Of a stretch of 64,000 nt of DNA, positions 53,409 to 61,789 are shown piece after piece. The DNA comes from Candidatus Aminicenantes bacterium UBA647 (GTDB lineage Bacteria; Acidobacteriota; Aminicenantia; UBA2199), in contig DBOL01000025.1 of NCBI GenBank assembly GCA_002299555.1, positions 1 through 64,000 on the forward strand. Reading direction: 5' to 3'. A program made the position numbers and the translations under genes. The stretch's first letter is position 1. The number at the start of each line of letters is the position of its first letter. The notes under the pieces are model-generated. The model did not search any database and had not been told where the DNA came from. It saw nothing but the letters and a program-made list of their open reading frames with translations.

Positions 53409-54218
53409 CTATTTCAAAAATAATTTATCCAGGTTGGAACCATGGATGGATGAATGGCAATTAGCACAATTTGTATCATTAGCAAGGAATCTCAAATGCC
53501 AGTCCGGTGCAACTGAATGACAGCTGAAGCATAATTCCCTTACACTCTGATGTTTAAGCATATGCCTGTTCGGTGACCCGTGGACATCATGACAAGCTGT
53601 ACAGCCTTCAACGCTGGATGCTTCATGTTCATGCATGAAAGGGCCGCCTTTATCACGGTGACATTTCAAACATGATTCCTGCTTAAAACCACCGAGTCTC
53701 TGACGTGCCGCACTCTCATGAGGATTATGGCATGAAGTACACTCAAGGATCCCTTCTGCAAGGCGGTGTTTTTCATTCAGCATGAATTCCGTGGCAACAT
53801 CCTGATGACAGGATGTACAAAGTTTTGTGTTAAGTTTTGCCATTGAATTCACTTTTTTATGAACTCCATGACACTTGGTACAATCTATACCTGCTTTTGA
53901 ATGTTCACCATTCATAAAACCTCCAACAACCGTTTTATGACAGGACAAACATTGTTTGGATTTCTGAAGTGCAGTCTCATTTTTGAATGAGAATATATTC
54001 CCGGACTCAGCATTATCCAGATGCTTTGCAGCATTTCCATGACAGTCGATACATTTTGCGCTGGAAATACCATGAGCTGTTCCGATAAACTTCACGGAAA
54101 CTTCATCATGGCACTCAGCACAAACATTTCCGGCACCCTCTTCTCCGAAAATATCAACCGAAAGGAACACTGTCAGACAGAACGTCATTAACAATACTCC
54201 GAAGATTCGTTTATTCAA
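53409..54218 (-). CDS. Periplasmic decaheme cytochrome c (MtrA/DmsE-like)
   Basis: The 269-aa product has a Sec signal and ten CXXCH motifs: CAECH, CIDCH, CLSCH, CTKCH, CTSCH, CTSCH, CLKCH, CTACH, CFSCH and CANCH. Several are followed by a distal His (CHGVH, CHNPH, CHDVH). Heme number, spacing and size fit the MtrA/DmsE/PioA family that passes electrons into an MtrB barrel. The start codon is TTG, with a perfect AGGAGG 8 bases upstream and no nearby alternative. It is the first gene of the conduit operon. Confidence 0.9.
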   Translation of the reverse strand: MNKRIFGVLLMTFCLTVFLSVDIFGEEGAGNVCAECHDEVSVKFIGTAHGISSAKCIDCHGNAAKHLDNAESGNIFSFKNETALQKSKQCLSCHKTVVGGFMNGEHSKAGIDCTKCHGVHKKVNSMAKLNTKLCTSCHQDVATEFMLNEKHRLAEGILECTSCHNPHESAARQRLGGFKQESCLKCHRDKGGPFMHEHEASSVEGCTACHDVHGSPNRHMLKHQSVRELCFSCHSVAPDWHLRFLANDTNCANCHSSIHGSNLDKLFLK

Positions 54219-54244
54219 TTTTCCTACCTCCTAATATTTATTTT

Positions 54245-54277
54245 GTTAATCTTTAACTTTATAGTTAAAGTCTTAAC
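54245..54277 (-). promoter_or_regulatory. Hairpin in the mtrA-like leader
   Basis: CTTTAACT (54251-54258) and AGTTAAAG (54263-54270) form a perfect 8-bp inverted repeat with a 4-base loop. GTTAA and TTAAC extend it outward with mismatches between. It is inside the predicted leader, about 13 bases upstream of the AGGAGG, so it may shape translation or mRNA stability. There is no T-run after it on the minus strand. Confidence 0.4.
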
Positions 54278-54338
54278 AATTAAAAGAAGCATTAAACTTG
54301 CCACGCCTTGTTAATGTAACTGGTTTTGTTTTATTTGA

Positions 54339-54367
54339 ATTATAGGGATTCTTCAATACTGCAACAA
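54339..54367 (-). promoter_or_regulatory. Promoter of the mtr-like operon
   Basis: On the minus strand, TATAAT (54344-54339) is a perfect -10. A weak TTGTTG -35 (54367-54362) lies 17 bases upstream. The predicted start is near 54332, about 114 bases before the TTG start codon. A weak -35 with upstream sites suggests activator dependence. Confidence 0.55.
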
Positions 54368-54375
54368 TTCATCAG

Positions 54376-54411
54376 TGTGTTCAAAACCGAACACATGTTC
54401 AATTTTGAACA
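54376..54411. promoter_or_regulatory. Two tandem TGTTC-N6-GAACA operator-like sites
   Basis: Site 1 is TGTGTTC-N6-GAACACA (54376-54395). Site 2 is TGTTC-N6-GAACA (54396-54411; inner bases also palindromic). The dyads are adjacent with centres 18 bp apart, at about -54 and -72 relative to the predicted start. Half-site length and spacing equal those of CRP/FNR-superfamily sites (5 bp, N6, 5 bp). The regulator is not in the window. Confidence 0.6.
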
Positions 54412-54432
54412 ACCACTATGCCAATAAAGTAT

Positions 54433-55377
54433 TTACTTATTTCTCCGATAGGTCCTTAATAACACTCTGTAACTTCGTTTAAATATTTTATTGCTCAGCT
54501 CTATTTTCCCATTACTTTCAAGGATCTCCGCAGCTTTGTAAATTGCAGGGAAGAAAGATGGTTCTATAAGAGAAAATCTTGAAAGGTTTTTAATGTTTTC
54601 CGGTGAAGGATCAGTTATTGATCTTCCTAAATAGAGACCTAATTTCAATCTTTTTGAATCCTTTGCTTTTAAAGCCTCTGTAAAAAAAAATTCTGACTCC
54701 ATTATTTTATCCTGCATAATGAGAGCATATCCATAACCGAGTCCGGCTTCCTCATTTTCACTATCCTTTTCTACAGCTTTTTTGTATATATTCTCTGCAA
54801 GTTGATAATTTCCGTCTATTATCAGAGTAAAAGCCTGCTTTGTTATCCGGTTGAGTTTCCTTTGCTCAAGTTTTTTATCAAACTCTTTGTATACATCACC
54901 CGGAGCCTCTCCTTTTCCAAGAGCCAGTAAATGATTTTTAAAGAATAGACTCAAATTTGATCTGTAACTGACGATCAATGAGTTCAGAATTCCTGCCTCG
55001 TTAATAAAGAGCACCGTGGGCATAACTATGATCCCGAGATTACCATAAATTTTTCTTTCAGGATCATTGAGATTTTTCTTCTCTCCTTTAATTTTGTTAA
55101 AAAGGATCATCACCCTTTTGTCAGTTTCATTATTAACATCAACAAGGAGAAAATAAAGATTTTTTCTTGAATTATATACTTTGCTGAATTGTCTGAAGAA
55201 TGCAATGGATCTGGGCTCATCCGATTTCAAATACAGCAAAACCGACTTCTCTTTTCCCTCGAGAAACTTCAACTCATTGACCAGAGGGATATTATCGCCG
55301 GTCTTTATCTCCCGCAAGCCTTCAACATCTGCAGGAAACATATAAAAAGTTAAAAGCAGTAAAACTATTGCTTTCAT
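54433..55377 (-). CDS. Cysteine-free thioredoxin-fold plus TPR protein
   Basis: The 314-aa product has a signal peptide (about residues 1-18). Residues about 25-150 form a thioredoxin-like domain (KSVLLYLKSDEPRSIAFFRQ... GIIVMPTVLFINE). The active-site CXXC is replaced by SDEP, and there is no cysteine in the protein; the cis-Pro (MPTV) remains. TPR-like helices follow (about 180-300). A chaperone, binding or assembly role for the co-encoded cytochromes is more likely than thiol redox work. The start overlaps the multiheme stop in ATGA. It is the last gene of the seven-gene operon. Confidence 0.72.
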   Translation of the reverse strand: MKAIVLLLLTFYMFPADVEGLREIKTGDNIPLVNELKFLEGKEKSVLLYLKSDEPRSIAFFRQFSKVYNSRKNLYFLLVDVNNETDKRVMILFNKIKGEKKNLNDPERKIYGNLGIIVMPTVLFINEAGILNSLIVSYRSNLSLFFKNHLLALGKGEAPGDVYKEFDKKLEQRKLNRITKQAFTLIIDGNYQLAENIYKKAVEKDSENEEAGLGYGYALIMQDKIMESEFFFTEALKAKDSKRLKLGLYLGRSITDPSPENIKNLSRFSLIEPSFFPAIYKAAEILESNGKIELSNKIFKRSYRVLLRTYRRNK

Positions 55378-56660
55378 AACCCCTTAACCTTTTTATTTCT
55401 GTCATATGAATATTCTTTGTGACATCCTGGTGCACAACTTCCACCGGTTTTTGTCTTTTCAAATCCAACCGGCAGGCTCCATTTCCCAAATGGTGTCTCT
55501 TTTCTAATGTGTTTGGGCAGATTACTGGCATGGATCTCATGACATGCCCGGCAAGTCCTCCCCTTTGTCATGTTCACATGAACATAATGGAGATTCCAGT
55601 CACCATCTCTAAAATTTGTAAGAGCTACGGTTCTTTCAACCTTTGCCAGTTTGCTCTCATGACATTCGAAGCAGGAAGCATATTTTTTCTCTTCATAAGC
55701 AGTATAGAATTCTTTCGGGAATTCATCCTTAAGGATCATATAAAAATCAGAACCATGAGGATCATGACACCCGGTACAATTACCATCCTTAATAGGACCG
55801 TGTTTGAATTTGTTTCTGTTCACGATCTTAAAAATATTGTAATCCTTACCATCCGTTCCAATTAATTTTTTGTCATGGCAATTAAGGCAAAGTTTAAGTG
55901 GAGAAATTTTGAGGTTATTATCATAAAGAGAGCCGTGTGCATCATGGCAGTTGTAGCATTTCTTATTCTCATTTACTACAGCATGTTTGAACTTTACTGA
56001 ATCAACTTTATCTGTTATTTTTTTGTGACATTCACTACAGAGTTTTTCACGATCTGCAATTAATTGAAATTCATGGCCGGAGGAGTGAGGGCTGTGACAT
56101 TTTGAACAACCCTCTTTCATAGGAGAGTGCATTTTCTGATCCGCACCTGAAAAATCCTTATCAGAATGACACCTTGTACATATTACTTTCATAGGCTCGA
56201 CAAGGAGAAATTTATTATTTGAACTGTGGGACTCATGACATAACGAGCAATTTCCCGAAGCGTTGGGTCCATGAACAAATTTTTTGTTCATCGGGTCTTC
56301 ATCATGGCAGTCAAAGCATACCTTGTCGATCCTCTTATGCTTTAAAAAGGCTTTGTAATCTCCGCCATGCGAAAAATGACAATCTGTACAATCGCCTGAG
56401 GAGACAGCATCATGCACATTTTTTTTGTCGGTCTGATCGTCATGACACTCATTACAATGTTCATTAATATTTGCGATCTTTGTAAATTTGTGATCGCCTG
56501 TCTTTTCATGACAGGTAAGGCAATCATCATCAACAGGTGCATGGATCACTTTGTAATCTTTCATATCCTTATGACACTCTGAAGTCACACAACTTTTTTC
56601 TGCACCGCCTGCAAAAGAAAAAAGAAATAAAACAGCTAATAATGCATAAAATAATTTCAT
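55374..56660 (-). CDS. Large periplasmic/secreted multiheme cytochrome (about 15 hemes)
   Basis: The 428-aa product has a signal peptide (LFSFAGGAEK). It carries thirteen CXXCH motifs, including CLTCH, CNECH, CTDCH, CFDCH, CSLCH, CTRCH, CSKCH, CSECH, CYNCH, CLNCH, CTGCH, CFECH and CRACH, plus CAPGCH (CX3CH) and CVTSECH (CX4CH). Many are followed by a distal His in the paired form CHxxH (CHFSH, CHESH, CHDAH, CHDPH). Such linear chains act as electron wires. The start lies 11 bases after the 12-heme gene; the stop overlaps the thioredoxin/TPR gene. Exact heme number needs confirmation for the two atypical motifs. Confidence 0.88.
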   Translation of the reverse strand: MKLFYALLAVLFLFSFAGGAEKSCVTSECHKDMKDYKVIHAPVDDDCLTCHEKTGDHKFTKIANINEHCNECHDDQTDKKNVHDAVSSGDCTDCHFSHGGDYKAFLKHKRIDKVCFDCHDEDPMNKKFVHGPNASGNCSLCHESHSSNNKFLLVEPMKVICTRCHSDKDFSGADQKMHSPMKEGCSKCHSPHSSGHEFQLIADREKLCSECHKKITDKVDSVKFKHAVVNENKKCYNCHDAHGSLYDNNLKISPLKLCLNCHDKKLIGTDGKDYNIFKIVNRNKFKHGPIKDGNCTGCHDPHGSDFYMILKDEFPKEFYTAYEEKKYASCFECHESKLAKVERTVALTNFRDGDWNLHYVHVNMTKGRTCRACHEIHASNLPKHIRKETPFGKWSLPVGFEKTKTGGSCAPGCHKEYSYDRNKKVKGL

Positions 56661-56671
56661 CCTAATACCTC

Positions 56672-58354
56672 CTATTTTTCATAATCTTCCGGAGAATGAT
56701 CTTCTCCATGACATTGCAGATAGCAATATCCTTTATTTCCTACGACTTCAAATTTTAACTCACCATCTAAATTCGGAAAAACAACACTCGTATCAAAATT
56801 AATTAATCCGATATTTTGCCTTGACCCATGAGGATCATGACATACTGAACATGGGGTGCTCTCTTCATTAATATGTTTCTTGTGATATTTAAAGGTTGTC
56901 AGATTTTCACTCATTATGATCTCCGGCCTGTGACACTTCCAGCAAAGATCATAATTTGATTGTTGATAAGGCATCCCGGATGCAATCAAATACCTTCTTT
57001 CCAATAAGTTCTCATGAATTGAACCATGAGGCCCTTCAGGGCCACTACCACCTGCTTTCATTGAATTATTATTGTTATGACAATCGGTACAATTCATTAT
57101 CGACGCAACATTCCATGCAGGTCGCAAAGAGGGGACACCTGAAATTCCTCCTTTTTGTACAACACTATGAAAACTCTTATTGGAGGGGAGAAAGGCTTCC
57201 CTCATATTAGAATTCTGATATTGTCTGCTGACATCAAAACTATTGTATTTATCCTGCCCGTGACATTTCAAGCAAACCTCAAATTCAAATTGTGATTCTT
57301 CAATAATTGATCCGGTAATATTCATCCCTGATACGCCCGCCAACCGCCCATTAACCTGAGGGGCAACTGATTTTAATGAATTTACTCTGTGAGGATTATG
57401 GCAGTCAACACACTGAACGTGAATATTGTTTAATAATATATTCTCTTTTGCATCGTGAATATTGCTGTATAAAGCAGAATCAACTGAATGAGATACATTT
57501 TTTCTCAACTCAGATCTAATATCAATACCGGTATTACCATTGTGACAAGCTAAACACGATTCCGAATCAGGGCCCTTTAGTAATAAATGGTGACTCCCCT
57601 CTGCATTATGACTTTGATGACAATTCATACAGGAATTCTCAGTTACAGACTTATTGTTCGTATGAAACCACGGGTTCTTTCCAACTCCACTCCACGTCTT
57701 AGCCGAAATATCGTGAGTGGAAAGTCCATTATATCCTATAGGATCATGACATGATTTACACAAGGCTCCACCTGAAATATCTTTAACCAGAAATTTCGGG
57801 AAATTATCATGGTGAGGATCGTGACAGGTTGTACATTGGATCTTCCCATTCTTATCATATCCCACTTTATCATCAAGAGAAGGGTGCTTATACTCCGGAG
57901 AGGATGAAACAACGTTATTACTACTAAAAGATATGGGATGATCATCTGAGATATTTTCTCCCAGGTTAGCAGAATGACCCCTTGGGAATCTTCCTGCATC
58001 TGTATTAGTTACAGACATATTTTCTGATCGGTTCAGCACTCTCCCCAATGCTATTGTCCCATCGTGACATGAAAGGCAAAGTTTCGAAGCTCCGTCAGGT
58101 TGTCCCAGAACAGAGTACAATGTGGAGCTGCTGTAAAGTGTGTATTGAACCGAAGAACTTTCACGATTCCACAGAGGGAAATTCTTACCTTTTGTGTGAG
58201 AAGTGTGGCAAAAAATACAAATTTGACTGTCACTTGTGGCTTTGATATTGCCAGCACTGGAACTTGACAAATTGTGCTTTGAATTCTTTATACTTCTCGA
58301 TGAAGCAAAAAATCCTAAAATAAAAATTAATGAAAAAATCGCAAGTCTCTTCAT
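56672..58354 (-). CDS. 12-heme-class cytochrome with N-terminal tetraheme module
   Basis: The 560-aa product has a signal peptide (LAIFSLIFILGFFASS). It carries eleven CXXCH motifs (CIFCH, CLSCH, CTTCH, CKSCH, CMNCH, CLACH, CVDCH, CLKCH, CTDCH, CWKCH, CSVCH) and a C-terminal CYLQCH (CX3CH). Residues about 45-215 repeat the layout of the small tetraheme cytochrome at 63014: CxxCHTxH, PLWN, CLSCHDG, DHPIS, CxxCHDxH, ALCxxCH. It is preceded by the second NHL gene with an ATGA overlap. Predicted secreted or periplasmic electron carrier. Confidence 0.88.
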   Translation of the reverse strand: MKRLAIFSLIFILGFFASSRSIKNSKHNLSSSSAGNIKATSDSQICIFCHTSHTKGKNFPLWNRESSSVQYTLYSSSTLYSVLGQPDGASKLCLSCHDGTIALGRVLNRSENMSVTNTDAGRFPRGHSANLGENISDDHPISFSSNNVVSSSPEYKHPSLDDKVGYDKNGKIQCTTCHDPHHDNFPKFLVKDISGGALCKSCHDPIGYNGLSTHDISAKTWSGVGKNPWFHTNNKSVTENSCMNCHQSHNAEGSHHLLLKGPDSESCLACHNGNTGIDIRSELRKNVSHSVDSALYSNIHDAKENILLNNIHVQCVDCHNPHRVNSLKSVAPQVNGRLAGVSGMNITGSIIEESQFEFEVCLKCHGQDKYNSFDVSRQYQNSNMREAFLPSNKSFHSVVQKGGISGVPSLRPAWNVASIMNCTDCHNNNNSMKAGGSGPEGPHGSIHENLLERRYLIASGMPYQQSNYDLCWKCHRPEIIMSENLTTFKYHKKHINEESTPCSVCHDPHGSRQNIGLINFDTSVVFPNLDGELKFEVVGNKGYCYLQCHGEDHSPEDYEK

Positions 58355-59286
58355 TCCGTCTCCTGAATTACCTTGAAAATTTGTATCCTGCTGTTGTAAG
58401 TATCTAAAACAAAGATTCTTCCCGCTTTATCTAATAGTATCCCGCTTGGCATCCAAAAATTTAAGTCTCCACTTCCGGGGCCACCAAAATAATGCAAAAA
58501 CTGTCCGGAACTATCAAAAATCTGGATATTGTCAAACATTACATCAGTTACATATATCCTCTTTTCGGAATCAACAGCTATACCTTTAGGCTTCGAAAAT
58601 TCGCCCCCACTTCGCCCGTTTCTACCAAATGTGGCGACAAACTCTCCACTATGATCAAATATCTGAACTCTGAAATTTAATGCATCAGTGATATATATGC
58701 TATCTGTATCAACAACAATATGTGTAGGATAATTGAACTTCCCGATTTCACTTCCACGATCTCCAAAATGGAGAATCTCTTTACCTTCCAGATCATAAAT
58801 TACAACCTGATGATTTTGTGTGTCAGTACAAAATAATTTTCCAAGATAAAAATATATCCCGGTTATCCTTCTGTTCTGGTCACTTATTAAAATTCTTTTA
58901 TATTTCAGATCCTTTCCAAATTCAATGACAGACCTGTAATATGAGTCCGAAACATAAAATCCCCCTGAATTCCCCCTGGCACAACTTACAGGTGAAATAA
59001 AATTCTTCCCATTGAAAGTTGAAATGTTTTTTTTCCTGTCTCCTTTCTCATTGATGATAACGATACGACCATTTGACTGATCTGTGACACAATACAGCCC
59101 TTTATCTATTTCCACAATTGAGACCGGTTTGATCAGGAGGTCAGGTTTTTTCCCGAATAAAACCTCTACAATATTTTTTTTCTTCTTACCTTTTAGATCA
59201 ATTATTTTTTCAAGCTTAACGGTCTCACCGGAAGCAAAAGTGCTGATCAGTAAAATTGAAAGTATTAATGAAATTAGATTTTTCAA
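58351..59286 (-). CDS. NHL-repeat beta-propeller, secreted
   Basis: The 311-aa product has a signal peptide (LISLILSILLISTFASG) and a six-blade NHL propeller. Typical repeats are HFGDRGSEIGKFNYPTHI, AFLRVQIFDHSGEF-type blades, ATFGRNGRSGGEFSKPKGI, IYVTDVMFDNIQIFDSSG and ILLDKAGRIFVLDTYNSRIQIF. NHL propellers usually bind proteins or RNA; here, exported and coupled to cytochromes, a scaffold or assembly role is inferred. Both ends overlap neighbours by 4 bases (ATGA). Confidence 0.85.
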   Translation of the reverse strand: MKNLISLILSILLISTFASGETVKLEKIIDLKGKKKKNIVEVLFGKKPDLLIKPVSIVEIDKGLYCVTDQSNGRIVIINEKGDRKKNISTFNGKNFISPVSCARGNSGGFYVSDSYYRSVIEFGKDLKYKRILISDQNRRITGIYFYLGKLFCTDTQNHQVVIYDLEGKEILHFGDRGSEIGKFNYPTHIVVDTDSIYITDALNFRVQIFDHSGEFVATFGRNGRSGGEFSKPKGIAVDSEKRIYVTDVMFDNIQIFDSSGQFLHYFGGPGSGDLNFWMPSGILLDKAGRIFVLDTYNSRIQIFKVIQETE

Positions 59287-61241
59287 AAAAGCCTCCTTAT
59301 AATTATACTGAAATATGTGTGCTTCTTATTCGCTAAATAGTAATCATTCAGGAAATGTTCAAAGAACAGATCGATCACCACTTTTCTGATCGTCCAATTG
59401 AATTTGATTATAAGGCTTTCTCTTTCTGCCAGATATACCGAGGTTTTATTACTTAAATATCTGTATATGGCATTGAACCTGACTCCGTGCCTTGGATTAA
59501 AAGTCAGATCTCCCATATACAATTTATAATCTCCTCTCAGATCACCATTATCATAATGTGTTATTTTTGAGATAAAGTTACCTGAAAATTTAAAATATTT
59601 CAAAAATCCAAATCCTGAATTGAGCCTGAAGTATCTTGAACGATATCCTGAAAAAGATGAACTATACCTGTCAATCATGTATTCACAATTGACCAGCCTT
59701 GCATCTACGCGAAATCCATAGTTTTCACTTTCAAAATCTTCGTACGGTTGAACAAGATATTCAGAACTAAGAAACATATCATTATCATACTTCCTGTAAA
59801 ACAGATGGAAATATTTCAAAAAATATAAAGAAGCACTGATCTGAGTGTAATCATTCCTCAGCTTATGATCCGGGAAGGTCTGATAATGATAATAGATAGC
59901 CACCCTCTCTCCGGACGACATTGCGCCTCCGGGGATCCTGAGGATATTAATAACATTGTCAACAATAGTAATTTCATAATCGATGTATTCAATGTATATT
60001 CTGGTCAGATCCACATTGGTTATTCGGATACTGTCAACTTGAATTCCCGGAATTGATAATAAGATCGTATCTGAAAAAGTAAACTTCCTGAATTCACTTA
60101 CTTCAGAGATATCACTTTTTGAAATAAAATCACGATTTTCAATGCTTTTCCCCAAATTAAAATTTATTGCTCCATTTTTGATCTTTTTTGTGTAATTAAT
60201 CGTCAATTGACCTTTATAAGACTTGATATCCTGGAAAGAAGAATTCTCAAGTCTTCCTGACAATGAAGCTGTTGTTGTGAGACTGTCAAAAAGTTTATGT
60301 CTTAACGAAGATACAAGTTCCCCTTTCTGATAGGAATTATTATTTGACAGATCATTTGAATATGAAAATAAATTAAGTGAGAACAGGCCCTTCCGGATGA
60401 AGTTACTGGTATTAAATGTGAAACCTAAGGTTTCCAGTGAAAGATCTTCTGTCATTTTCCGGTATGACACATTTGATATAACAAAGTTCCTCTTACTATT
60501 CCCGTAAAAATAGGAAAAATCATTCCGGATATCAAATGATTGAAAATTCAGACCATAAACCTTTTCTGAAAAATCTTTCCAATTTGATCTGAGCGTTAAC
60601 TTACCGTTCTTAATACGTGCAAGATCGGAATAAAATTCTATATTTTTGCTTTCTTCATTTCTCTCTTCATAAGATATCGATTCCGATAAACTTTTACTTT
60701 TGTATGCTTTCAACCTGAAAGGTAATAATTTTGTCCCGTTGCTGATCGCGAATCCAATACTTTCATTCAACAGATATTTCCTCTCAAAATAGTTTCGGTC
60801 CGATGTACTGAAACCTTTCATTGCAAAAATATCAAAATGTATTTTCTTCTTCTTAAATAAATTCAGGACAATATTGTAAGTGTTGTTGACAGAATTGTTA
60901 ATGTCAGAATCTGAAAACAATGTCCTTTTTGCTCTATAACCTACCAGACTAAAATTTATATTAAATGTCAACAGATTGGGATGGTAAATGCTTCCACTGG
61001 AATTTATCTGAATTCCACCTTCAAAATACTTTCGAAAAATATCACTGCTAACAAGACCGTCAAATGAATCAATATCGCTGGTTGACTCATATTTAAGGAT
61101 AAATGCTCCCGAAAAATCGGATAGTTTAAATAAAGAAATTTCCTGTGCTGACAAATAATTAAAAGGAATAAACAACAAATTCAATACAACAATAACTTTC
61201 AAAAGGGATTTATTCCGGATAGCCTTAAAAAATTTTCTCAT
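59283..61241 (-). CDS. 652-aa outer-membrane beta-barrel of the cytochrome operon
   Basis: The 652-aa protein has a Sec signal ending LSAQ (about residue 33). It is made almost entirely of alternating polar/hydrophobic strands with many Ser, Asn, Tyr and Phe residues (FNINFSLVGYRAK, YGFRVDARLVNCEY), closing in SIIIRRLF with an aromatic end. One insertion (about 395-460; SIPGIQVDSIRIT... GERVAIYYHYQ) looks like an extra strand-rich plug or loop domain. It is not obviously MtrB-related but holds the same position in its operon, so it could be the barrel of a second porin-cytochrome conduit. It shares ATGA overlaps on both sides. Confidence 0.75.
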   Translation of the reverse strand: MRKFFKAIRNKSLLKVIVVLNLLFIPFNYLSAQEISLFKLSDFSGAFILKYESTSDIDSFDGLVSSDIFRKYFEGGIQINSSGSIYHPNLLTFNINFSLVGYRAKRTLFSDSDINNSVNNTYNIVLNLFKKKKIHFDIFAMKGFSTSDRNYFERKYLLNESIGFAISNGTKLLPFRLKAYKSKSLSESISYEERNEESKNIEFYSDLARIKNGKLTLRSNWKDFSEKVYGLNFQSFDIRNDFSYFYGNSKRNFVISNVSYRKMTEDLSLETLGFTFNTSNFIRKGLFSLNLFSYSNDLSNNNSYQKGELVSSLRHKLFDSLTTTASLSGRLENSSFQDIKSYKGQLTINYTKKIKNGAINFNLGKSIENRDFISKSDISEVSEFRKFTFSDTILLSIPGIQVDSIRITNVDLTRIYIEYIDYEITIVDNVINILRIPGGAMSSGERVAIYYHYQTFPDHKLRNDYTQISASLYFLKYFHLFYRKYDNDMFLSSEYLVQPYEDFESENYGFRVDARLVNCEYMIDRYSSSFSGYRSRYFRLNSGFGFLKYFKFSGNFISKITHYDNGDLRGDYKLYMGDLTFNPRHGVRFNAIYRYLSNKTSVYLAERESLIIKFNWTIRKVVIDLFFEHFLNDYYLANKKHTYFSIIIRRLF

Positions 61242-61789
61242 ATCTTTTTCAGGAAAAATTTGTTGTCAGAGATATGGGGATCATGACATTCAAGGCAATT
61301 ATCTCCTTTACAGGGGAGTGACGCTCCTGTTATTGGAGTTCTGTGGCATAAAACACATAGTTTCTTCCCATCTGCCAGCAGGAGTTTTCTGTTCTCGGAT
61401 TGATGAGGGTTATGACATGTATTACATGCCCTTACTGCAACCGGCCCATGAACATATGGCCCTTCGAATTTTTCCTCCTTATGACAGATAAAACAGAGCT
61501 CTTTTTTCCCTGCTCTCAGAAAATTTGAAACATCTCTGGTATGACATTTGGTACACTCTTTTGTTTTATAATCGGGATGAGTTGATATGAATCGAACCTT
61601 AACGACTTTACGCCGATCCTGCCCGGCAATATTTTTATCCTCAGTTTTAATTACTTGCCCGACCTCTGGCCCGGGGACACCATCAAAAAAAACCGAAAGA
61701 ACTTTTCTATGCTTTTGAACAACGCAGGAACTCAATAAAATGAGGTTGATTAAAAAAAATACTACTAAAACAGAATTATTTTTCTTCAT
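61238..61789 (-). CDS. Pentaheme lipoprotein cytochrome
   Basis: The 183-aa product has a signal peptide and lipobox (LLSSC, Cys about 22). A spacer region leads to five CXXCH motifs in the C-terminal 115 residues: CTKCH, CFICH, CNTCH (CHNPH), CVLCH and CLECH (CHDPH). The start at 61789 overlaps the NHL gene by 14 bases with GGAG just upstream; the frame is open a little further. It is a likely outer-membrane-anchored partner of the 652-aa barrel, whose start it overlaps in ATGA. Confidence 0.82.
   Translation of the reverse strand: MKKNNSVLVVFFLINLILLSSCVVQKHRKVLSVFFDGVPGPEVGQVIKTEDKNIAGQDRRKVVKVRFISTHPDYKTKECTKCHTRDVSNFLRAGKKELCFICHKEEKFEGPYVHGPVAVRACNTCHNPHQSENRKLLLADGKKLCVLCHRTPITGASLPCKGDNCLECHDPHISDNKFFLKKI

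Noticed and set aside
54376..54411. LexA (SOS) boxes
   Set aside because: The half-site order is GTTC-N6-GAAC, whereas the Gram-positive LexA box is GAAC-N4-GTTC and the alphaproteobacterial one is a GTTC direct repeat; no SOS gene is adjacent.
55419..55865. 148-codon plus-strand open frame
   Set aside because: Antisense to the multiheme cytochrome; composition mirrors CXXCH codons.
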